Assembly (NCBI RefSeq): GCF_000519125.1
Contig: NZ_KI912582.1
Span: 1-64,000 of the forward strand
From: Desulfocurvus vexinensis DSM 17965
GTDB taxonomy: Bacteria > Desulfobacterota > Desulfovibrionia > Desulfovibrionales > Desulfovibrionaceae
DNA length: 64,000 nt
Direction of reading: 5' to 3'
In this document: one piece after another, positions 9,059-20,242 of the stretch
Position numbering within the stretch: the stretch's first letter is position 1
Layout: every line of letters starts with the position of its first letter
The notes under the pieces: generated by a model
What the model was told of the DNA's origin: nothing
The model's database searches: none
The model's input: the letters and a program-made list of their open reading frames with translations, nothing else
Translations under genes and position numbers: made by a program

Positions 9059-10066
9059 CTAGTTGCCCTGGGCCTTGAGAGCGGCCTGGGTGTACTCCAG
9101 GATCGCCTTGCCGTCCAGGCCCTTGGCGCTGACTTCCTGGACGTACTCGTCCAGGATGGGCGCGCAGATGGCGCTCCAGCGCGCGGCCTCGTCGGCGGCC
9201 AGGGGCACCACCTGCCCGCCCTTGGACAGGAAGAACTCCATGCCCTCGGCGTCGCTCTCGTCCCAGGCCTGGCCGTGGCGCACGGCCCACTCGGCGTTGA
9301 GCTCGCGGATGGCGGCCTGGGCCTCGGGGGGGATGGCCGCCCAGCGGGCCTTGTTCATAACAACATAGAAGGCGGTGGTGTAGGCCACGGCGTGGGATTC
9401 GGTCATGAAGTTGACCACCTCGCCCATTTTCCAGCCCTTGTTGGTCTCCACCGGGTGCAGCCCGCCGTTGACCACACCCTTCTGGATGGCCTGGTAGGAG
9501 TCGGGCATGGACATGGCCACCGGCGTGGCGCCCAGGGCCTGCACGACCTTGGCCGAGTTGCCCGTGGCGCGCAGCTTCAGGCCCTTCATGTCCTCCAGGG
9601 TGCGCACGGGCTTCTTGGCGGTGTGCAGCAGGCCCGGGCCGTGGGCGTGGAAGTACATGACCTCCACATCGTCGAACTCGGCGGGGCGGAACTTCTCGAA
9701 CACGGCGTTGGCCACGGCGGTGGCCGCCGGGCCGCTGGCGTAGCCCAGGGGCAGGTCCACGGCGGAGATGACCGGGAAGCGCCCGCGCGTGTAGCCCGGG
9801 GCGCTCATGCCCACGTCGGAGAGCCCTTCCACCACGCCGTCGTAGATTTCCGGGGCCTTGGTCAGGGTGCCGCCGGGAAAGTAGTCCACGCGCACGGCGC
9901 CGCCGGTGCGCTTCTCCACCTCGGCGCACCACTGCTCGGCCAGCTGCGACTGGACGTGGGTGGGCGGGAAGAAGTTGGAGTAGGTCAGGGTCACTGTGCC
10001 TGCGGCGGCGGGCAGGGCCGCCAGGGCCAGGGCCAGCGTCAGCAGGGCGGCCAGGGCTTTGGTCAT
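9059..10066 (-). CDS. dctP: TRAP transporter periplasmic solute-binding protein (DctP family)
   Basis: A 335-residue binding protein with a signal peptide cut near AAAG at about residue 22. The mature start [23 protein letters not shown] is typical of DctP. The conserved [21 protein letters not shown] holds the Arg that normally contacts the substrate carboxylate. The long upstream extension of the frame is discarded because ATG 10066 overlaps the tetR stop as ATGA. The substrate cannot be named. Confidence 0.93.
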   Translation of the reverse strand: MTKALAALLTLALALAALPAAAGTVTLTYSNFFPPTHVQSQLAEQWCAEVEKRTGGAVRVDYFPGGTLTKAPEIYDGVVEGLSDVGMSAPGYTRGRFPVISAVDLPLGYASGPAATAVANAVFEKFRPAEFDDVEVMYFHAHGPGLLHTAKKPVRTLEDMKGLKLRATGNSAKVVQALGATPVAMSMPDSYQAIQKGVVNGGLHPVETNKGWKMGEVVNFMTESHAVAYTTAFYVVMNKARWAAIPPEAQAAIRELNAEWAVRHGQAWDESDAEGMEFFLSKGGQVVPLAADEAARWSAICAPILDEYVQEVSAKGLDGKAILEYTQAALKAQGN

Positions 10067-10701
10067 GGGGTTTCTCCGGGGTTGGTGTCGGGCCCGGGGC
10101 CGGGGGCCGGGGGCCTGGGGGTTGCGTAGTGGCGGATGAGCACCAGCGCGGCCTCGCGCACGTCGCGCGTGTCCAGGGTGCCGGTGCCCAGGGCGCGGTG
10201 GATCAGCAGGCCCTCGAACAGCGCGGTGTTCAGCGCGCCGAGCTTCTCGGGCGGGAAGTCCGTGGCCACATGGCCGCGCACCAGCTCGGCGAAAAGGCTG
10301 TTGGACAGCCGGTAGGCCCCGTTGTTGAGCTGAGCGCACAGGGCCTTGTCGCGCGAGACGTGCATGGTGAATTCCAGGAAGATGCGCGACCAGTCGCGGT
10401 CGTCGATGATCGACTCCAGGAAGTCCCAGATCACGTGCATGGCCTGGTCCAGGCTGCGGGCCTGGCCGATGCGCGCGTCGCGCTCGGCGCGGTAGGCCGC
10501 CAGCCGGGCCTGCACCACGTCCAGGAACATCTCGTCCTTGCTCTGCCAGTGGCGGTAGAAGCTGCCTTTGGCGTAGCCCGCGTGGCGGGTGATGTCGGCC
10601 ACGGAGGTGGCGTCGTACCCCTGCGCGCCGATGAGCTGGGTGGCCGAGGCCATGAGCTCCTGGCGCGTCTGGAGCGATTTTTCCTGCTGTTTCCTGGCCA
10701 T
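10063..10701 (-). CDS. TetR-family transcriptional regulator of the TRAP operon
   Basis: 212 residues. An N-terminal TetR helix-turn-helix is seen as [28 protein letters not shown] at about residues 32-59. A divergent helical ligand-binding domain follows, and the tail is Pro/Gly-rich. The stop codon overlaps the dctP start, so regulator and transporter are co-transcribed and coupled. Two palindromes just upstream are probable self-binding sites. The inducer may be the transported carboxylate. Confidence 0.85.
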   Translation of the reverse strand: MARKQQEKSLQTRQELMASATQLIGAQGYDATSVADITRHAGYAKGSFYRHWQSKDEMFLDVVQARLAAYRAERDARIGQARSLDQAMHVIWDFLESIIDDRDWSRIFLEFTMHVSRDKALCAQLNNGAYRLSNSLFAELVRGHVATDFPPEKLGALNTALFEGLLIHRALGTGTLDTRDVREAALVLIRHYATPRPPAPGPGPDTNPGETP

Positions 10702-10721
10702 GTCCTGCCTGCCCTGTCGTG

Positions 10722-10752
10722 CGACCTGCGGTCAAAAAGTGACCGATGGTCA
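10722..10752 (-). promoter_or_regulatory. Tandem palindromic operators upstream of tetR-dctPQM
   Basis: Two copies of GACC-N3-GGTC occur: CGACCTGCGGTCA (10722-10734) and TGACCGATGGTCA (10740-10752). Their centres are 18 bp apart. They lie 21-51 bp upstream of the tetR start, next to an AT-richer stretch (ATTATCGATTATCG). The arrangement fits cooperative TetR-dimer binding and autorepression. Confidence 0.65.
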
Positions 10753-11169
10753 CAACGGGATTATCGATTATCGCGCGGGACGGGCGGTGTCAAGGGAAAG
10801 CGGAGGGCCGGGAGCGGGAAACCAGGCGTGGGAATGCGGCGCGGCAAGAGGGCGGAGCCCGGCGCCGGGAAGGCGCGCGAGCCCGCGCGGCGGCGGGCGG
10901 CGCCAGTGCCGCAGCCAGCGCCGGGGGGGGGCGGCCCCGGCACAGGCCGCTGCCTGTTCGCGCCCCGCGCGGGCCTTGACGCCCGGGCGGGGGAGAACGC
11001 AGACTGCGGAGGCGGCTGGCGGCGGTGCCTCCGCCAGGCCCGTGCCCCCGTACTCCCGCGCCCCCGCGCCTCCGCGCCCGGGCGCCCCTGGCGCGGGGCT
11101 TGCATCCCCGCAGGGGGCGCGTCGGCTTTCCGGCGCGCCAGCATCCAGCCAGCAAGCAGCGAGGACGGC
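10753..11169. other. Intergenic region between divergent tetR and uxs
   Basis: This 417-bp GC-rich stretch has no convincing gene. Frames through it read as Pro/Arg/Gly-rich sequence. Its left edge (10755-10780) is AT-richer and probably carries the tetR-dct promoter. No clear promoter for the downstream epimerase gene was picked out. Confidence 0.5.
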
Positions 11170-12132
<963 letters not shown>

Positions 12133-12278
12133 CCGCAGCCCCCGCGCCCCGCGCGCTCCGGCGTCTTTCACGGGCCGCGTCCCACCCGGGGCGCGGCCCG
12201 CGCCTATGCCTGGACACCTGCCCCGGGTGTGCTACAACCACAGCTGAAGCAGCAGAACCCAGACACCCGGAGGGCGCC

Positions 12279-13706
12279 ATGCGCACCAAGATCATCGCCA
12301 CACTCGGTCCGGCCTCCATGGACAAGGAGATCATGCGCGGCATGGTCGGCCATGGGGTCCGCATCCTGCGCCTCAACTTCTCCCACGCCGACGCCGAATA
12401 CTTCCGGCCCGTGGTCGCCGCCATCCGCGAGCTGGAGGCCGAGGAGAACATACCCCTCACCGTCATGGCCGACCTGTGCGGCCCCAAGACGCGCATCGGC
12501 CAGGTGGACGGCTCGCCGCTCACCGTGGAAAAAGGCCAAGTCGTCTGCCTCGGCCTGCCCGACGAGCGCCAGGGCGCAGAAACCGACAAGGTCTTCATCA
12601 GCCTCGACGTGCCCGCCCTGATGCACGACATCGCCGTGGACGACCCCGTCTACCTCTCCGACGGCATGCTCCAGTTCCGCGTGACCCGCGTGCTCAAGGC
12701 CGACCGGCTCTGCGAGATGCAGGCCCAAAACGGCGGCATCCTGACCTCCAACAAGGGCATCGCCTTCCCCGACAAGATTCACCCCATGCCCGCCCTCACC
12801 GACAAGGACCGCAAGGACCTGCGCGAGGCCCTGGCCATCGGCGTGGACGCCGTGGCCCTCTCCTTCGTGCAGACCCGCGAGGACGTCGAAGAGGCCAAGG
12901 AACTCATCCGCGCCCAGGGCCACTGGGTGCCCGTGGTCGCCAAGCTCGAACGCAAGCGCGCCCTGGACAACATCGAGTCCATCGTCGAGGCCGCCGACGT
13001 GGTCATGGTCGCGCGCGGCGACTTGGGCGTCGAATGCTCGCTCATGACCCTGCCCGTCATCCAGAAACGTATCATCCGCGCCTGCCGCCACGCCCAGAAG
13101 GCCGTCATCGTCGCCACCCAGATGATGCTCTCCATGGTCAAGAACCCCGTGCCCACCCGCGCCGAGGCCGCCGACGTCGCCAACGCCGTCCTCGACGGCT
13201 CCGACTGCGTCATGCTCTCCGAGGAAACCGCCATCGGCTCCTACCCCGTGGAGACCTGCCGCTTCATCGAAGGCATCGCCGCCAGCTCCGAAGCCTACTA
13301 CCTGGAACGCCTGGGCGAACCCTACCGCCCCAGCAAGAAGCAGGATATCGTCAAGTACATGGCCTACTCCGCCTGCCTCATCGCCGAGCACGACGGCAGC
13401 CGCGCCCTGGTCGCCCACTCCTCCAGCGGCACCACCGCCCGCCAGCTCTCCAGCCGCAGGCCCGCCCAGGCCATCTACGGCCTGACCACCGACCCGCGCG
13501 TCATCCGCTGGCTCAATTTCTTCTGGAGCGTCAACCCCCGGCTGGTCACCACGGACATCGAGGACCACACCCGCCGGGCCATGGAATTCGTCAAGGCCTG
13601 CCCCGACTTCGCCCCCGGCGACAGCGTGGTCATCACCTCGGGCCGCCCCGAACCCCCGGGACAGACCAGCACCCAGACCAACACCATCCGCCTCTTCCGC
13701 AAATAG
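12279..13706 (+). CDS. pyk: Pyruvate kinase
   Basis: 475 residues, the usual length. It starts MRTKIIATLGPASMD and contains the N-terminal substrate loop LRLNFSHA. The active-site region KLERKRALDN...VMVARGDLGVE and TLPVIQKRIIRACR follow, and EAADVANAVLDGSDCVMLSEETAIGSYP completes the barrel. It transfers phosphate from phosphoenolpyruvate to ADP in the last step of glycolysis. GGAGGG precedes the ATG. Upstream in-frame sequence is a shadow of the epimerase gene. Confidence 0.95.
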   Translation: MRTKIIATLGPASMDKEIMRGMVGHGVRILRLNFSHADAEYFRPVVAAIRELEAEENIPLTVMADLCGPKTRIGQVDGSPLTVEKGQVVCLGLPDERQGAETDKVFISLDVPALMHDIAVDDPVYLSDGMLQFRVTRVLKADRLCEMQAQNGGILTSNKGIAFPDKIHPMPALTDKDRKDLREALAIGVDAVALSFVQTREDVEEAKELIRAQGHWVPVVAKLERKRALDNIESIVEAADVVMVARGDLGVECSLMTLPVIQKRIIRACRHAQKAVIVATQMMLSMVKNPVPTRAEAADVANAVLDGSDCVMLSEETAIGSYPVETCRFIEGIAASSEAYYLERLGEPYRPSKKQDIVKYMAYSACLIAEHDGSRALVAHSSSGTTARQLSSRRPAQAIYGLTTDPRVIRWLNFFWSVNPRLVTTDIEDHTRRAMEFVKACPDFAPGDSVVITSGRPEPPGQTSTQTNTIRLFRK

Positions 13707-13852
13707 GCGCCACTCCCTCGGCCCATGCAGCATCGGCCCGGCCCGGAACACCCCCGGGCCGGGCCGTGCCGTTCGCGCGCCCGGGCCTGGCTGCCGCATT
13801 GCTGCCCGCGCGGCTGCCGGGGGCGTCGTTCGGGGGCTGCCGGGGGGCTGCC

Positions 13853-14017
13853 GGGGCGCCGCCCCGGACCCCGTCGGGGCGCTGCCCCGAACCCCGCCAG
13901 GGCGCTGCCCCGAACCCCGCCAGGGCGCTGCCCTGGACCCGCCAAGGGGCAAGGCCCCTTGGATCCCGCTCGCCCGCCCCAGGCGCTGCGGCGAAGCGCC
14001 GCAGCGCCTGGGGCGGG
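13853..14017. repeat. Four 23-24-bp GC repeats plus a 21-bp hairpin
   Basis: Four tandem units begin at 13853, 13876, 13900 and 13923, each approximating GGGGCGCTGCCCCGAACCCC with a GCCA tail. A small AAGGGGC/GCCCCTT hairpin follows (13944-13960). A perfect 21-bp inverted repeat comes next (13973-13993 with 13997-14017, loop AAG). The module resembles the block after livF. It lies in the 614-bp gap between pyk and the porin gene and may end pyk transcription. Confidence 0.65.
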
Positions 14018-14240
14018 GATGTGGGGCGGGCCGGGGCGCGTTTTTCGGCCCGGGCCGGGCGTGAATCGCTGCGGGTGCAATCCTGGCGCGCGGCGCGGGC
14101 GCCGGGGCGTCACCCGGCCGTCGCCGCGCTGTAAAAAAAGGTGCAAAACAGGGCCGTTGGGGCTGGCCTTTTGCGGACGGTTCCGCTATGGCCTCAAGAG
14201 CCCCGGCGGGGTTTGCCGGCGCGAAAAATGCAGGTGCAAA

Positions 14241-14284
14241 AGTTGCTTAGGCAACTATTTTTGTGGCCGCGACAGTTGCTGTCG
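14241..14284. promoter_or_regulatory. Two small palindromes upstream of the FadL-type porin
   Basis: AGTTGC-TTAG-GCAACT (14241-14256) is followed by ATTTTT. CGACAG-TTG-CTGTCG (14270-14284) comes next. They lie 37-80 bp before the porin ATG in an AT-richer stretch. They could be operators or a leader terminator hairpin. No regulator is evident. Confidence 0.4.
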
Positions 14285-14320
14285 CAATCGTATTTCACAT
14301 CGAGCAAGTGGGGTGTTTGT

Positions 14321-15625
14321 ATGCGTAACGTGCTGCGGGTGGCTGGCCTGGCCTGTCTGGCCGTGCTGATGACGGCGGGTGGCGCCCTGGCCTCGGGCTT
14401 CGCCTTGTATGAATGGGACGCGCGAGGCATCGCCATGGGCGGGGCGGTCATGGCTTCGCCCCGGGACGCCTCGACCATCGCCGCCAACCCGGCGGGCATG
14501 ACCGACGTGGAGGGCATGTCCCTGGTGGCCGGCGTCACCGGCATCAACCCGATGGCCAAGATCAATTTCGACGGCGCCTACAACGACGCCTCGGGCAAGT
14601 CCAACGTCTGGCTGCCGCCGCATACCTACTTCAGCGCCCAGCTCAACGACAAATGGTGGCTCGGCCTGGGCGCCTTCAGCCGCTTCGGCCTGGGCACCGA
14701 GTACGACGAGCAGTGGACCGGACGCTACAACGTCACCGAGGCCTCCATCCAGTCCCTGTCCGTCAACCCCAACCTCGCCTACAAACTGAACGACAAATGG
14801 TCCTTCGCCGTGGGTGGCGAGGTCATGTGGCTGGAGTTCCTGCAACGCAAGACCGTGGACCACGGCCTGGGCGTCGGCGGCCCCTGGGGCGTCAAGAACA
14901 ACCCCAACACCACCAACACCGACACCGACGCCAAGCTGCTGGGCGACAGCATCGGCCTGGGCCTGACCCTGTCGGCCTACCACAAGCCCCTGGACTGGCT
15001 GAGCCTGGCCCTGACCTACCGCAGCCAGATCAAGCACACCGTCGAGGGTGACGCCACCTTCACCCGCCAGGGCACCCTGGCTCCGCCCGTGGCCGGCGCC
15101 TTCGGCACCGACTCCGAGGCCGAGGGCGACCTCATCCTGCCCGACAGCGTCAGCTTCGGCGTGGCCGTCAAGCCCATGGACAAGCTGACCCTGGAGGGCG
15201 ACGTGGTCTGGACCCGCTGGAGCACCTACCAGGAGCTGCGCATCAAGTACAAGAACCGGCTTGTGCCCGGCGTGGCCTCCTCGAACCAGAGCACCTCCGT
15301 CAAGGACTGGCGCGACACCTTCCGCTACCAGATCGGCGCCGAATACGCCCTGTACGACTGGCTCGACCTGCGCGCGGGCTTCGTCTACGACCAGGAGGCC
15401 ATCGCCCCCGACCACGCGGACTACATGATCCCCACCAACGACCGCATGCTCTATTCCGGCGGCCTGGGCTTCCACTGGGACCAGTGGACCCTGGACCTCG
15501 CCTACACCTACCTGGAAAGCAAGAACCGCGACTACGCCGCGCGGCAGAACGAGGGCGTCTTCGACTCCAAGGCCGTGGACCTGGAGACGCACATCGTCGG
15601 TGTCACCGTGGGCTACAAGTTCTAG
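14321..15625 (+). CDS. FadL/OmpP1/TodX-family outer-membrane porin
   Basis: 434 residues. The signal peptide ends around GGALASGFALYEWDARGIAMGGAVM at about residue 24. The mature N-terminal segment (GFALYEWDARGIAMGGA, then NPAGMTDVEG) is the plug region typical of FadL/OmpP1 transporters, which take up hydrophobic compounds such as fatty acids or aromatics. The rest alternates like a beta-barrel and ends in an aromatic residue (VGVTVGYKF), as outer-membrane proteins do. The frame extends further upstream, but ATG 14321 starts the signal peptide. Confidence 0.85.
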   Translation: MRNVLRVAGLACLAVLMTAGGALASGFALYEWDARGIAMGGAVMASPRDASTIAANPAGMTDVEGMSLVAGVTGINPMAKINFDGAYNDASGKSNVWLPPHTYFSAQLNDKWWLGLGAFSRFGLGTEYDEQWTGRYNVTEASIQSLSVNPNLAYKLNDKWSFAVGGEVMWLEFLQRKTVDHGLGVGGPWGVKNNPNTTNTDTDAKLLGDSIGLGLTLSAYHKPLDWLSLALTYRSQIKHTVEGDATFTRQGTLAPPVAGAFGTDSEAEGDLILPDSVSFGVAVKPMDKLTLEGDVVWTRWSTYQELRIKYKNRLVPGVASSNQSTSVKDWRDTFRYQIGAEYALYDWLDLRAGFVYDQEAIAPDHADYMIPTNDRMLYSGGLGFHWDQWTLDLAYTYLESKNRDYAARQNEGVFDSKAVDLETHIVGVTVGYKF

Positions 15626-15643
15626 CGCCGGGCACGGCGCGCA

Positions 15644-15677
15644 AAAAGGCCGGGATGGGCGACCATCCCGGCCTTTT
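15644..15677. terminator. Bidirectional terminator between porin and ParA-like genes
   Basis: Perfect 15-bp arms 15644-15658 and 15663-15677 (AAAAGGCCGGGATGG and its complement), loop GCGA, with A- and T-tracts on both sides. It serves the two convergent genes. Confidence 0.85.
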
Positions 15678-15734
15678 CGCGTTCTGTGTCTGGTTTGGCC
15701 CGGCCCGGCGTGGCCCGGCGTGGCCCGGCTTGGC

Positions 15735-17360
15735 CTACGCGCCGGTGCCTGTTGCCCGGCGGATGGCCCCGTAAAGGTCCTGGACCTGGAAGGGCTTGTG
15801 CAGCACCGTCACCGGCAGGCCCGTCAGGTCCGGCTCGTGCCCGGGCGTGTGCCGGAAGCCGCGCAGCATGAGCACCGGCGTGCTCCCCGCCCGGGCCACC
15901 ACGCGCTCCAGGTCGCGCGCCGGGGCGTCCCAGCAGACCAGGCCCAGGCGGTAGCCCGCGAAATGGTCGCCGCCGTTGAGCGCGCGCGGATGCACGGCCT
16001 CGGGCCGCAGCCCGGCCCCGGCCAGCACTTCGGCCAGCACCTCGCGCATGGGCGAGGGCGGGCAGACCAGCAGGGCCCGGTCCTGCCGCGGGCCACCGGG
16101 CGCGCCCGCAGCGGGGGCGGCGGGGGCGCTGGCCTCGGCCAGGGCCGCCAGGGCCGCGCGCATCCCGGGCAGGGTTTCGTCGCCCTGGGCGCTTGGCGCC
16201 GGGGGCAGGTCCAGGCTGCCGGGCCGCCGGGGGGGCAGGGGCGGCACCGGGGCCGGGGCGCGCCCGGGGCCTGCGGCGGGCGCCTGCCCGGGCGCCAGCA
16301 CGGCGCGCAGGGCCGCCAGCTCGGCGCGCATGGCGGCCATGAGCCGGGCGCGGTCGGCCTGCCCGGCGGGCCCGTGCAGGCGCTCCAGGCGGTCCAGCCC
16401 GCGGCCCAGGCGGGCCAGCCCTTCCTGCAATCGCTCCTGGTCCTGCCGGGCGGGGGCGGCGGTGGCCAGCTCGCGCTGGAAGCGCTCGGTGGTCCGCGCG
16501 ATGCCCGCCAGGGCGCCGCGCTCCTGCTTCAGGCGCATGACCGAGCCGTCCAGGAAGCGCTGGGGGCTCACGTCGCGCCGCCGCCCGGGCGTGTCGGCCT
16601 CGTCCAGGGTCTGGGCCAGGGCGGCCAGGTCGCGGGCCGCGCCGGAGCGCGGCGCGGCCTCGGCCACAGGCTTGCGCAGGCTGGCCGCAAGGCCCACGGC
16701 CTCGTCCTCCAGCACGCAGCCAAGGTAGCGGCAGTTGAGCCCCAGGTGCTTGCCCGCCGTGGCGCGCAGCTTCTCGAACACCAGCCGCCCCTGCTGGCGC
16801 CCGCGCGCGCGGTTCACGCAGATGAACGGGCTCCACCACAGCCCCGAGCGCGTGAGCACCTTGATCAGCGCATAGGCGTCGGTGATGGCCGTGGCATCGG
16901 GCGTGGCCACCACGACGAGGTCGCGCGCCGACAGGCACAGCGAGACCACCTGGGCGCTGATGCCCGGCGAATTGTCCACGATGAGGTAGTCGTAGCCGTC
17001 CAGCGCGGCGAACTGGGCCGCCAGGCGCATGCGCTCGGCGCGGGTCAGCTCGGCCAGCCGGGGCACCCCCGAGGCGCCGGACACCAGGTCCACCCCCGGG
17101 GCCACGGGCACGATGGCCTCGGCCATGGGCACGCCGCCGAAAAGCACGTCTTCCAGGGTTTTGTCCGGGCTCACGCCGAGCACGATGTCCACGTTGGCCA
17201 GCCCCAGGTCGGCGTCGAGCAGGCAGACGCGGTTGCCGCGCGCGGCCAGGGCGAAGGCCAGGCCCGTGGCCAGGCTGGTCTTGCCCACGCCGCCCTTGCC
17301 GCTGGCCACGCAGATCACCCGCGTGGGCGGCTGGCCCGGGGCCAGGGGGACGATTCTCAC
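15735..17360 (-). CDS. ParA/MinD (FlhG-like) ATPase with C-terminal pseudo-receiver domain
   Basis: 541 residues from a GTG start that overlaps the upstream stop as GTGA. Residues 1-270 are a deviant-Walker ATPase: GKGGVGKT (21-28), LLDADLGLANVDIVLG and YDYLIVDNSPGIS. This is the FlhG/YlxH subgroup that places flagella or other polar machinery. A coiled Arg/Ala-rich region (about 275-340) and a Pro-rich linker follow. A C-terminal alpha/beta domain (about 425-541) resembles a receiver: it keeps a VCWD aspartate and an HKPF lysine, but Pro replaces the acidic pair after the first strand. Phosphorylation is therefore doubtful. It is coupled to the kinase upstream. Confidence 0.75.
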   Translation of the reverse strand: MRIVPLAPGQPPTRVICVASGKGGVGKTSLATGLAFALAARGNRVCLLDADLGLANVDIVLGVSPDKTLEDVLFGGVPMAEAIVPVAPGVDLVSGASGVPRLAELTRAERMRLAAQFAALDGYDYLIVDNSPGISAQVVSLCLSARDLVVVATPDATAITDAYALIKVLTRSGLWWSPFICVNRARGRQQGRLVFEKLRATAGKHLGLNCRYLGCVLEDEAVGLAASLRKPVAEAAPRSGAARDLAALAQTLDEADTPGRRRDVSPQRFLDGSVMRLKQERGALAGIARTTERFQRELATAAPARQDQERLQEGLARLGRGLDRLERLHGPAGQADRARLMAAMRAELAALRAVLAPGQAPAAGPGRAPAPVPPLPPRRPGSLDLPPAPSAQGDETLPGMRAALAALAEASAPAAPAAGAPGGPRQDRALLVCPPSPMREVLAEVLAGAGLRPEAVHPRALNGGDHFAGYRLGLVCWDAPARDLERVVARAGSTPVLMLRGFRHTPGHEPDLTGLPVTVLHKPFQVQDLYGAIRRATGTGA

Positions 17361-20026
17361 GACGCCTCCCCGCCCGGATCACGCCCCAGGGCGGCGGCGA
17401 TGTCGTCCAGCAGGGCGTCGATCTGGAAGGGCTTGCGCACGCAGCGGAACACGCCCAGGCGCAGGGCCTTGTCGATTTCCTCGGGCCCGGCCATGCCCGT
17501 GAGCACGATGACCGGGGTGGCGCCGATGCGCTCGCGGGCGCGCTCCAGCAGCGAGAGCCCGTCGCGCAGGGGCATGCGGATGTCCACCAGCAGCAGGCTG
17601 AAGCGCTCGCGCTCCAGCAGCACCAGGCCCTGCTCGCCGTCCTCGGCGGTGCGCACGGCGTAGCCCCGGGCTTCCAGGGATTCGCGCAGGATGTCGCGGA
17701 TATGCCGCTCGTCGTCCACCACCAGGATGGTGTCGCGCTCGGGGCGGCCCTGGGCCGCGGCGCGGGCCGCCTGCGGGGCCGGGCAGGACAGGGGCAGCAG
17801 CACCGTGACCTGCGTGCCGCTGCCGGGCACGCTGCGGAAGCGGATGTCGCCGCCGTGGGCCTGCACGATGCCGTAGGACGTGGACAGCCCCAGGCCTGTG
17901 CCCCGGCCCTGCTCCTTGGTGGTGAAGAAGGGGTCGAAGATCTTGTCCAGATTTTCTACAGGGATGCCGACGCCGTTGTCGGAGATTGTGAGGAAGGCGT
18001 GGGCGCCCTGGACCCCGGTGGCCACGGTGATGCGCCCGCGCTCCCGGGGCTGGGCCCGGTCGGCCACGGCGTGCTCGGCGTTGATGAGCAGGTTGAGCGC
18101 CACCTGTTCGAGCTGGCCGCCGTCGGCGGTCACGGGGGGCAGGTCCGGCGCCAGTTCGGTCACGAGGTCGATTTCCTGTTTGCCCAGGCCGCCGGCCACC
18201 AGGGCCATGGCCCGCTCGGCCACGCCGTTCAGGGCCAGGGGTTCCATGTGCGGCGGCGCAGGCCGGGCGAAATCCATGAGGTTGGTCAGGATGGTGGTGA
18301 TGCGCTCGATCTGGGCCATCATCTGCCGGAAGTCCGCGCGGGTCTTCTCGTCGGGCGCGCGCAGCTCCAGGAGCTGGGCCCGGGCGTAGATGATGGCCAG
18401 GGGGTTGTTGATCTCGTGGGCGGCCCCGGCGGCCAGCTGGCCCACGGCGGCCAGGCGCTCGGCCTGGAGCAGCTTGTGGTTCATGCGCCGCAGCCGCCCC
18501 AGGGCCGAGGACAGGCGCTCGGCGCGCTCCTCCAGCCGCTCGTGCAGTTCCAGGCGGTTCAGGGCCGCGCTGGCCAGGTCCGCGAGCTGGATGAACCCGG
18601 CGCGCTCCTCGGCGGGCAGGCGCACGGAGCGCGCATCGCCCGGGGCGAAGGCCACCTCGCCCAGGAAGCCGCCCTCGGCCAGCAGCGGCAGGATCAGCCA
18701 GGGCGGCGCGCAGAGCATATGCGAGGCCTCGTCGGGCATCTCGGCGGGGATGCGCGTGAGGTATCCGGTCAGCACCGGGCGCAGCTCCTGCGGCGGGGCG
18801 TCCGGTCCGTGGCCGAACACGGGGGCCAGGTTCTTGTCCAGCCCGCAGCGGAAGGGCCGCGCGGCGCCCTCGTCCCAGGCCAGGCCGTTCAGGGTTCCGG
18901 CCCCGGAGTCCACGTGGTAGGCGAAGCCGCGCGGAGCGCCCAGGCGCGCGGGGAACACCCGCGCCAGGGTGTCGAGCACGGCCCCGGGGGCCTGGGCCCG
19001 GGCCATCTCCTGCCCGGCGGCGGTCACGGCGGTGAGCACCCGGTTGGCCCGGCGCAGGCGGCGGCGCTGGTCGTCCAGGTCGGCGTTGATGCCCGCCAGG
19101 CGCGCGTTGGCCCGTTGCAGGGCCTCGAAATAGAAGCCCGCCGCGTCGCCGTCCAGGTCGAAGGCGGCGGCGCGCTGGGCGTAGGCCTCGCCGATGCGCG
19201 CCTTGACCTGCTCCAGGGCCGCGCCCGGGATGCCCAGCAGCCCGGCCAGGGCCTCGGGGTCCGCCCCGGCGGCCACGGGCGCGTCGCACATCACCTCGTG
19301 GGCCAGCAGGTCGGCCAGGCCGACCAGGGCGGGCAGCCGCCCCTCGCGGCCCAGCCCGGCCAGGGCCTCGGGCGACTGGTGGTGCAGCCAGGCCACGTCC
19401 ACCAGGGCGCGCGGCATGTCCCACTGCACCAGCAGCCACTTGCCCACCAGGGTGTGCTCGGGGCCCGGGGCCTCCAGGGCCAGCAGGGGCGCCTCGCCCG
19501 CGCGGCAGCGCCGCACCAGGGGCTCGTAGTGCGCGGGCCGGGCCGCCAGCAGGACCATCTGCCCGCAGTCGTGGACCAGCCCGGCGGTGAAGGCCGCGCC
19601 CTTGGCCTCGGGCATGGCCGTTTCGGCCAGCATCTGGGCCGTGACGGCGCAGGTCAGGGAGTGTTTCCACAGGTGGGTCAGCAGCGGGTCGCCGCCGCGC
19701 GCGTGCCCGGCGAAGAGGCTGTCGCGGATGAGCACCGAGAGCAGGGCGTTGCGCAGGGTCTCGAAGCCCAGGGTGCGCACGGCCTGGTCCAGGCTTTCGA
19801 CCTTGCCCCGGTAGCCGTAGGCCAGGGTGTTGGCCATGCGCAGCACCTTCAGGGCCAGGGAGGCGTCGGTCTCGATGAGCCGGGCGGCGTCGTTGAAGTC
19901 CGCGTCCTGCCCGGCGACCATGGACAGGACCTTGCCCGCCACGGCGGGCGGCGCGGGCAGCTGCTCGATGTGCCGGACGATCTCTCTGGCTTCGGGCTGG
20001 GCCCCGGCGTCGGGTTCGGTGTGCAT
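17357..20026 (-). CDS. HDOD-GAF-like-histidine kinase-receiver hybrid protein
   Basis: 889 residues, apparently cytoplasmic with no transmembrane segment. Residues about 10-215 form an HDOD domain ([38 protein letters not shown]). A helical linker and GAF-like region (about 320-490) follow. The HisKA box has its phospho-His near 537 ([12 protein letters not shown]). A full HATPase ([27 protein letters not shown]) precedes a C-terminal receiver with its aspartate near 814 ([13 protein letters not shown]). ATG 20026 has AAAGGA upstream. Its stop overlaps the ParA-like start, and a receiver/HD-GYP protein is divergent 216 bp away. This is a likely local phosphorelay. Confidence 0.8.
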   Translation of the reverse strand: MHTEPDAGAQPEAREIVRHIEQLPAPPAVAGKVLSMVAGQDADFNDAARLIETDASLALKVLRMANTLAYGYRGKVESLDQAVRTLGFETLRNALLSVLIRDSLFAGHARGGDPLLTHLWKHSLTCAVTAQMLAETAMPEAKGAAFTAGLVHDCGQMVLLAARPAHYEPLVRRCRAGEAPLLALEAPGPEHTLVGKWLLVQWDMPRALVDVAWLHHQSPEALAGLGREGRLPALVGLADLLAHEVMCDAPVAAGADPEALAGLLGIPGAALEQVKARIGEAYAQRAAAFDLDGDAAGFYFEALQRANARLAGINADLDDQRRRLRRANRVLTAVTAAGQEMARAQAPGAVLDTLARVFPARLGAPRGFAYHVDSGAGTLNGLAWDEGAARPFRCGLDKNLAPVFGHGPDAPPQELRPVLTGYLTRIPAEMPDEASHMLCAPPWLILPLLAEGGFLGEVAFAPGDARSVRLPAEERAGFIQLADLASAALNRLELHERLEERAERLSSALGRLRRMNHKLLQAERLAAVGQLAAGAAHEINNPLAIIYARAQLLELRAPDEKTRADFRQMMAQIERITTILTNLMDFARPAPPHMEPLALNGVAERAMALVAGGLGKQEIDLVTELAPDLPPVTADGGQLEQVALNLLINAEHAVADRAQPRERGRITVATGVQGAHAFLTISDNGVGIPVENLDKIFDPFFTTKEQGRGTGLGLSTSYGIVQAHGGDIRFRSVPGSGTQVTVLLPLSCPAPQAARAAAQGRPERDTILVVDDERHIRDILRESLEARGYAVRTAEDGEQGLVLLERERFSLLLVDIRMPLRDGLSLLERARERIGATPVIVLTGMAGPEEIDKALRLGVFRCVRKPFQIDALLDDIAAALGRDPGGEAS

Positions 20027-20112
20027 CGCGCGTCCTTTGGGTGGCGGCGGGTCTGCCGTCTCGGGTCTGCATACGTCACTTGCGGGCAAAAGGCAAAGCC
20101 CGCGCCCGGCGT

Positions 20113-20205
20113 GGCGGCCCGCAAATGGCGGGCCGCCGCCCGGCTGGACAAGAATCGATGACGTGGATTACACAAGCCGCACGGCAGCTTCCGCCGCCGT
20201 GCGGC
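20113..20205. promoter_or_regulatory. Two hairpins in the divergent signalling promoter region
   Basis: GGCGGCCCGC (20113-20122) pairs with 20128-20137 around AAATG. GCCGCACGGC (20176-20185) pairs with 20196-20205 around a 10-nt loop. They lie between the divergent HDOD-kinase and HD-GYP genes and may be leader structures or operators. Confidence 0.4.
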
Positions 20206-20242
20206 CTTTGCCCCGCCGGGGCCGTGTGCACGCTTTGCAGGC

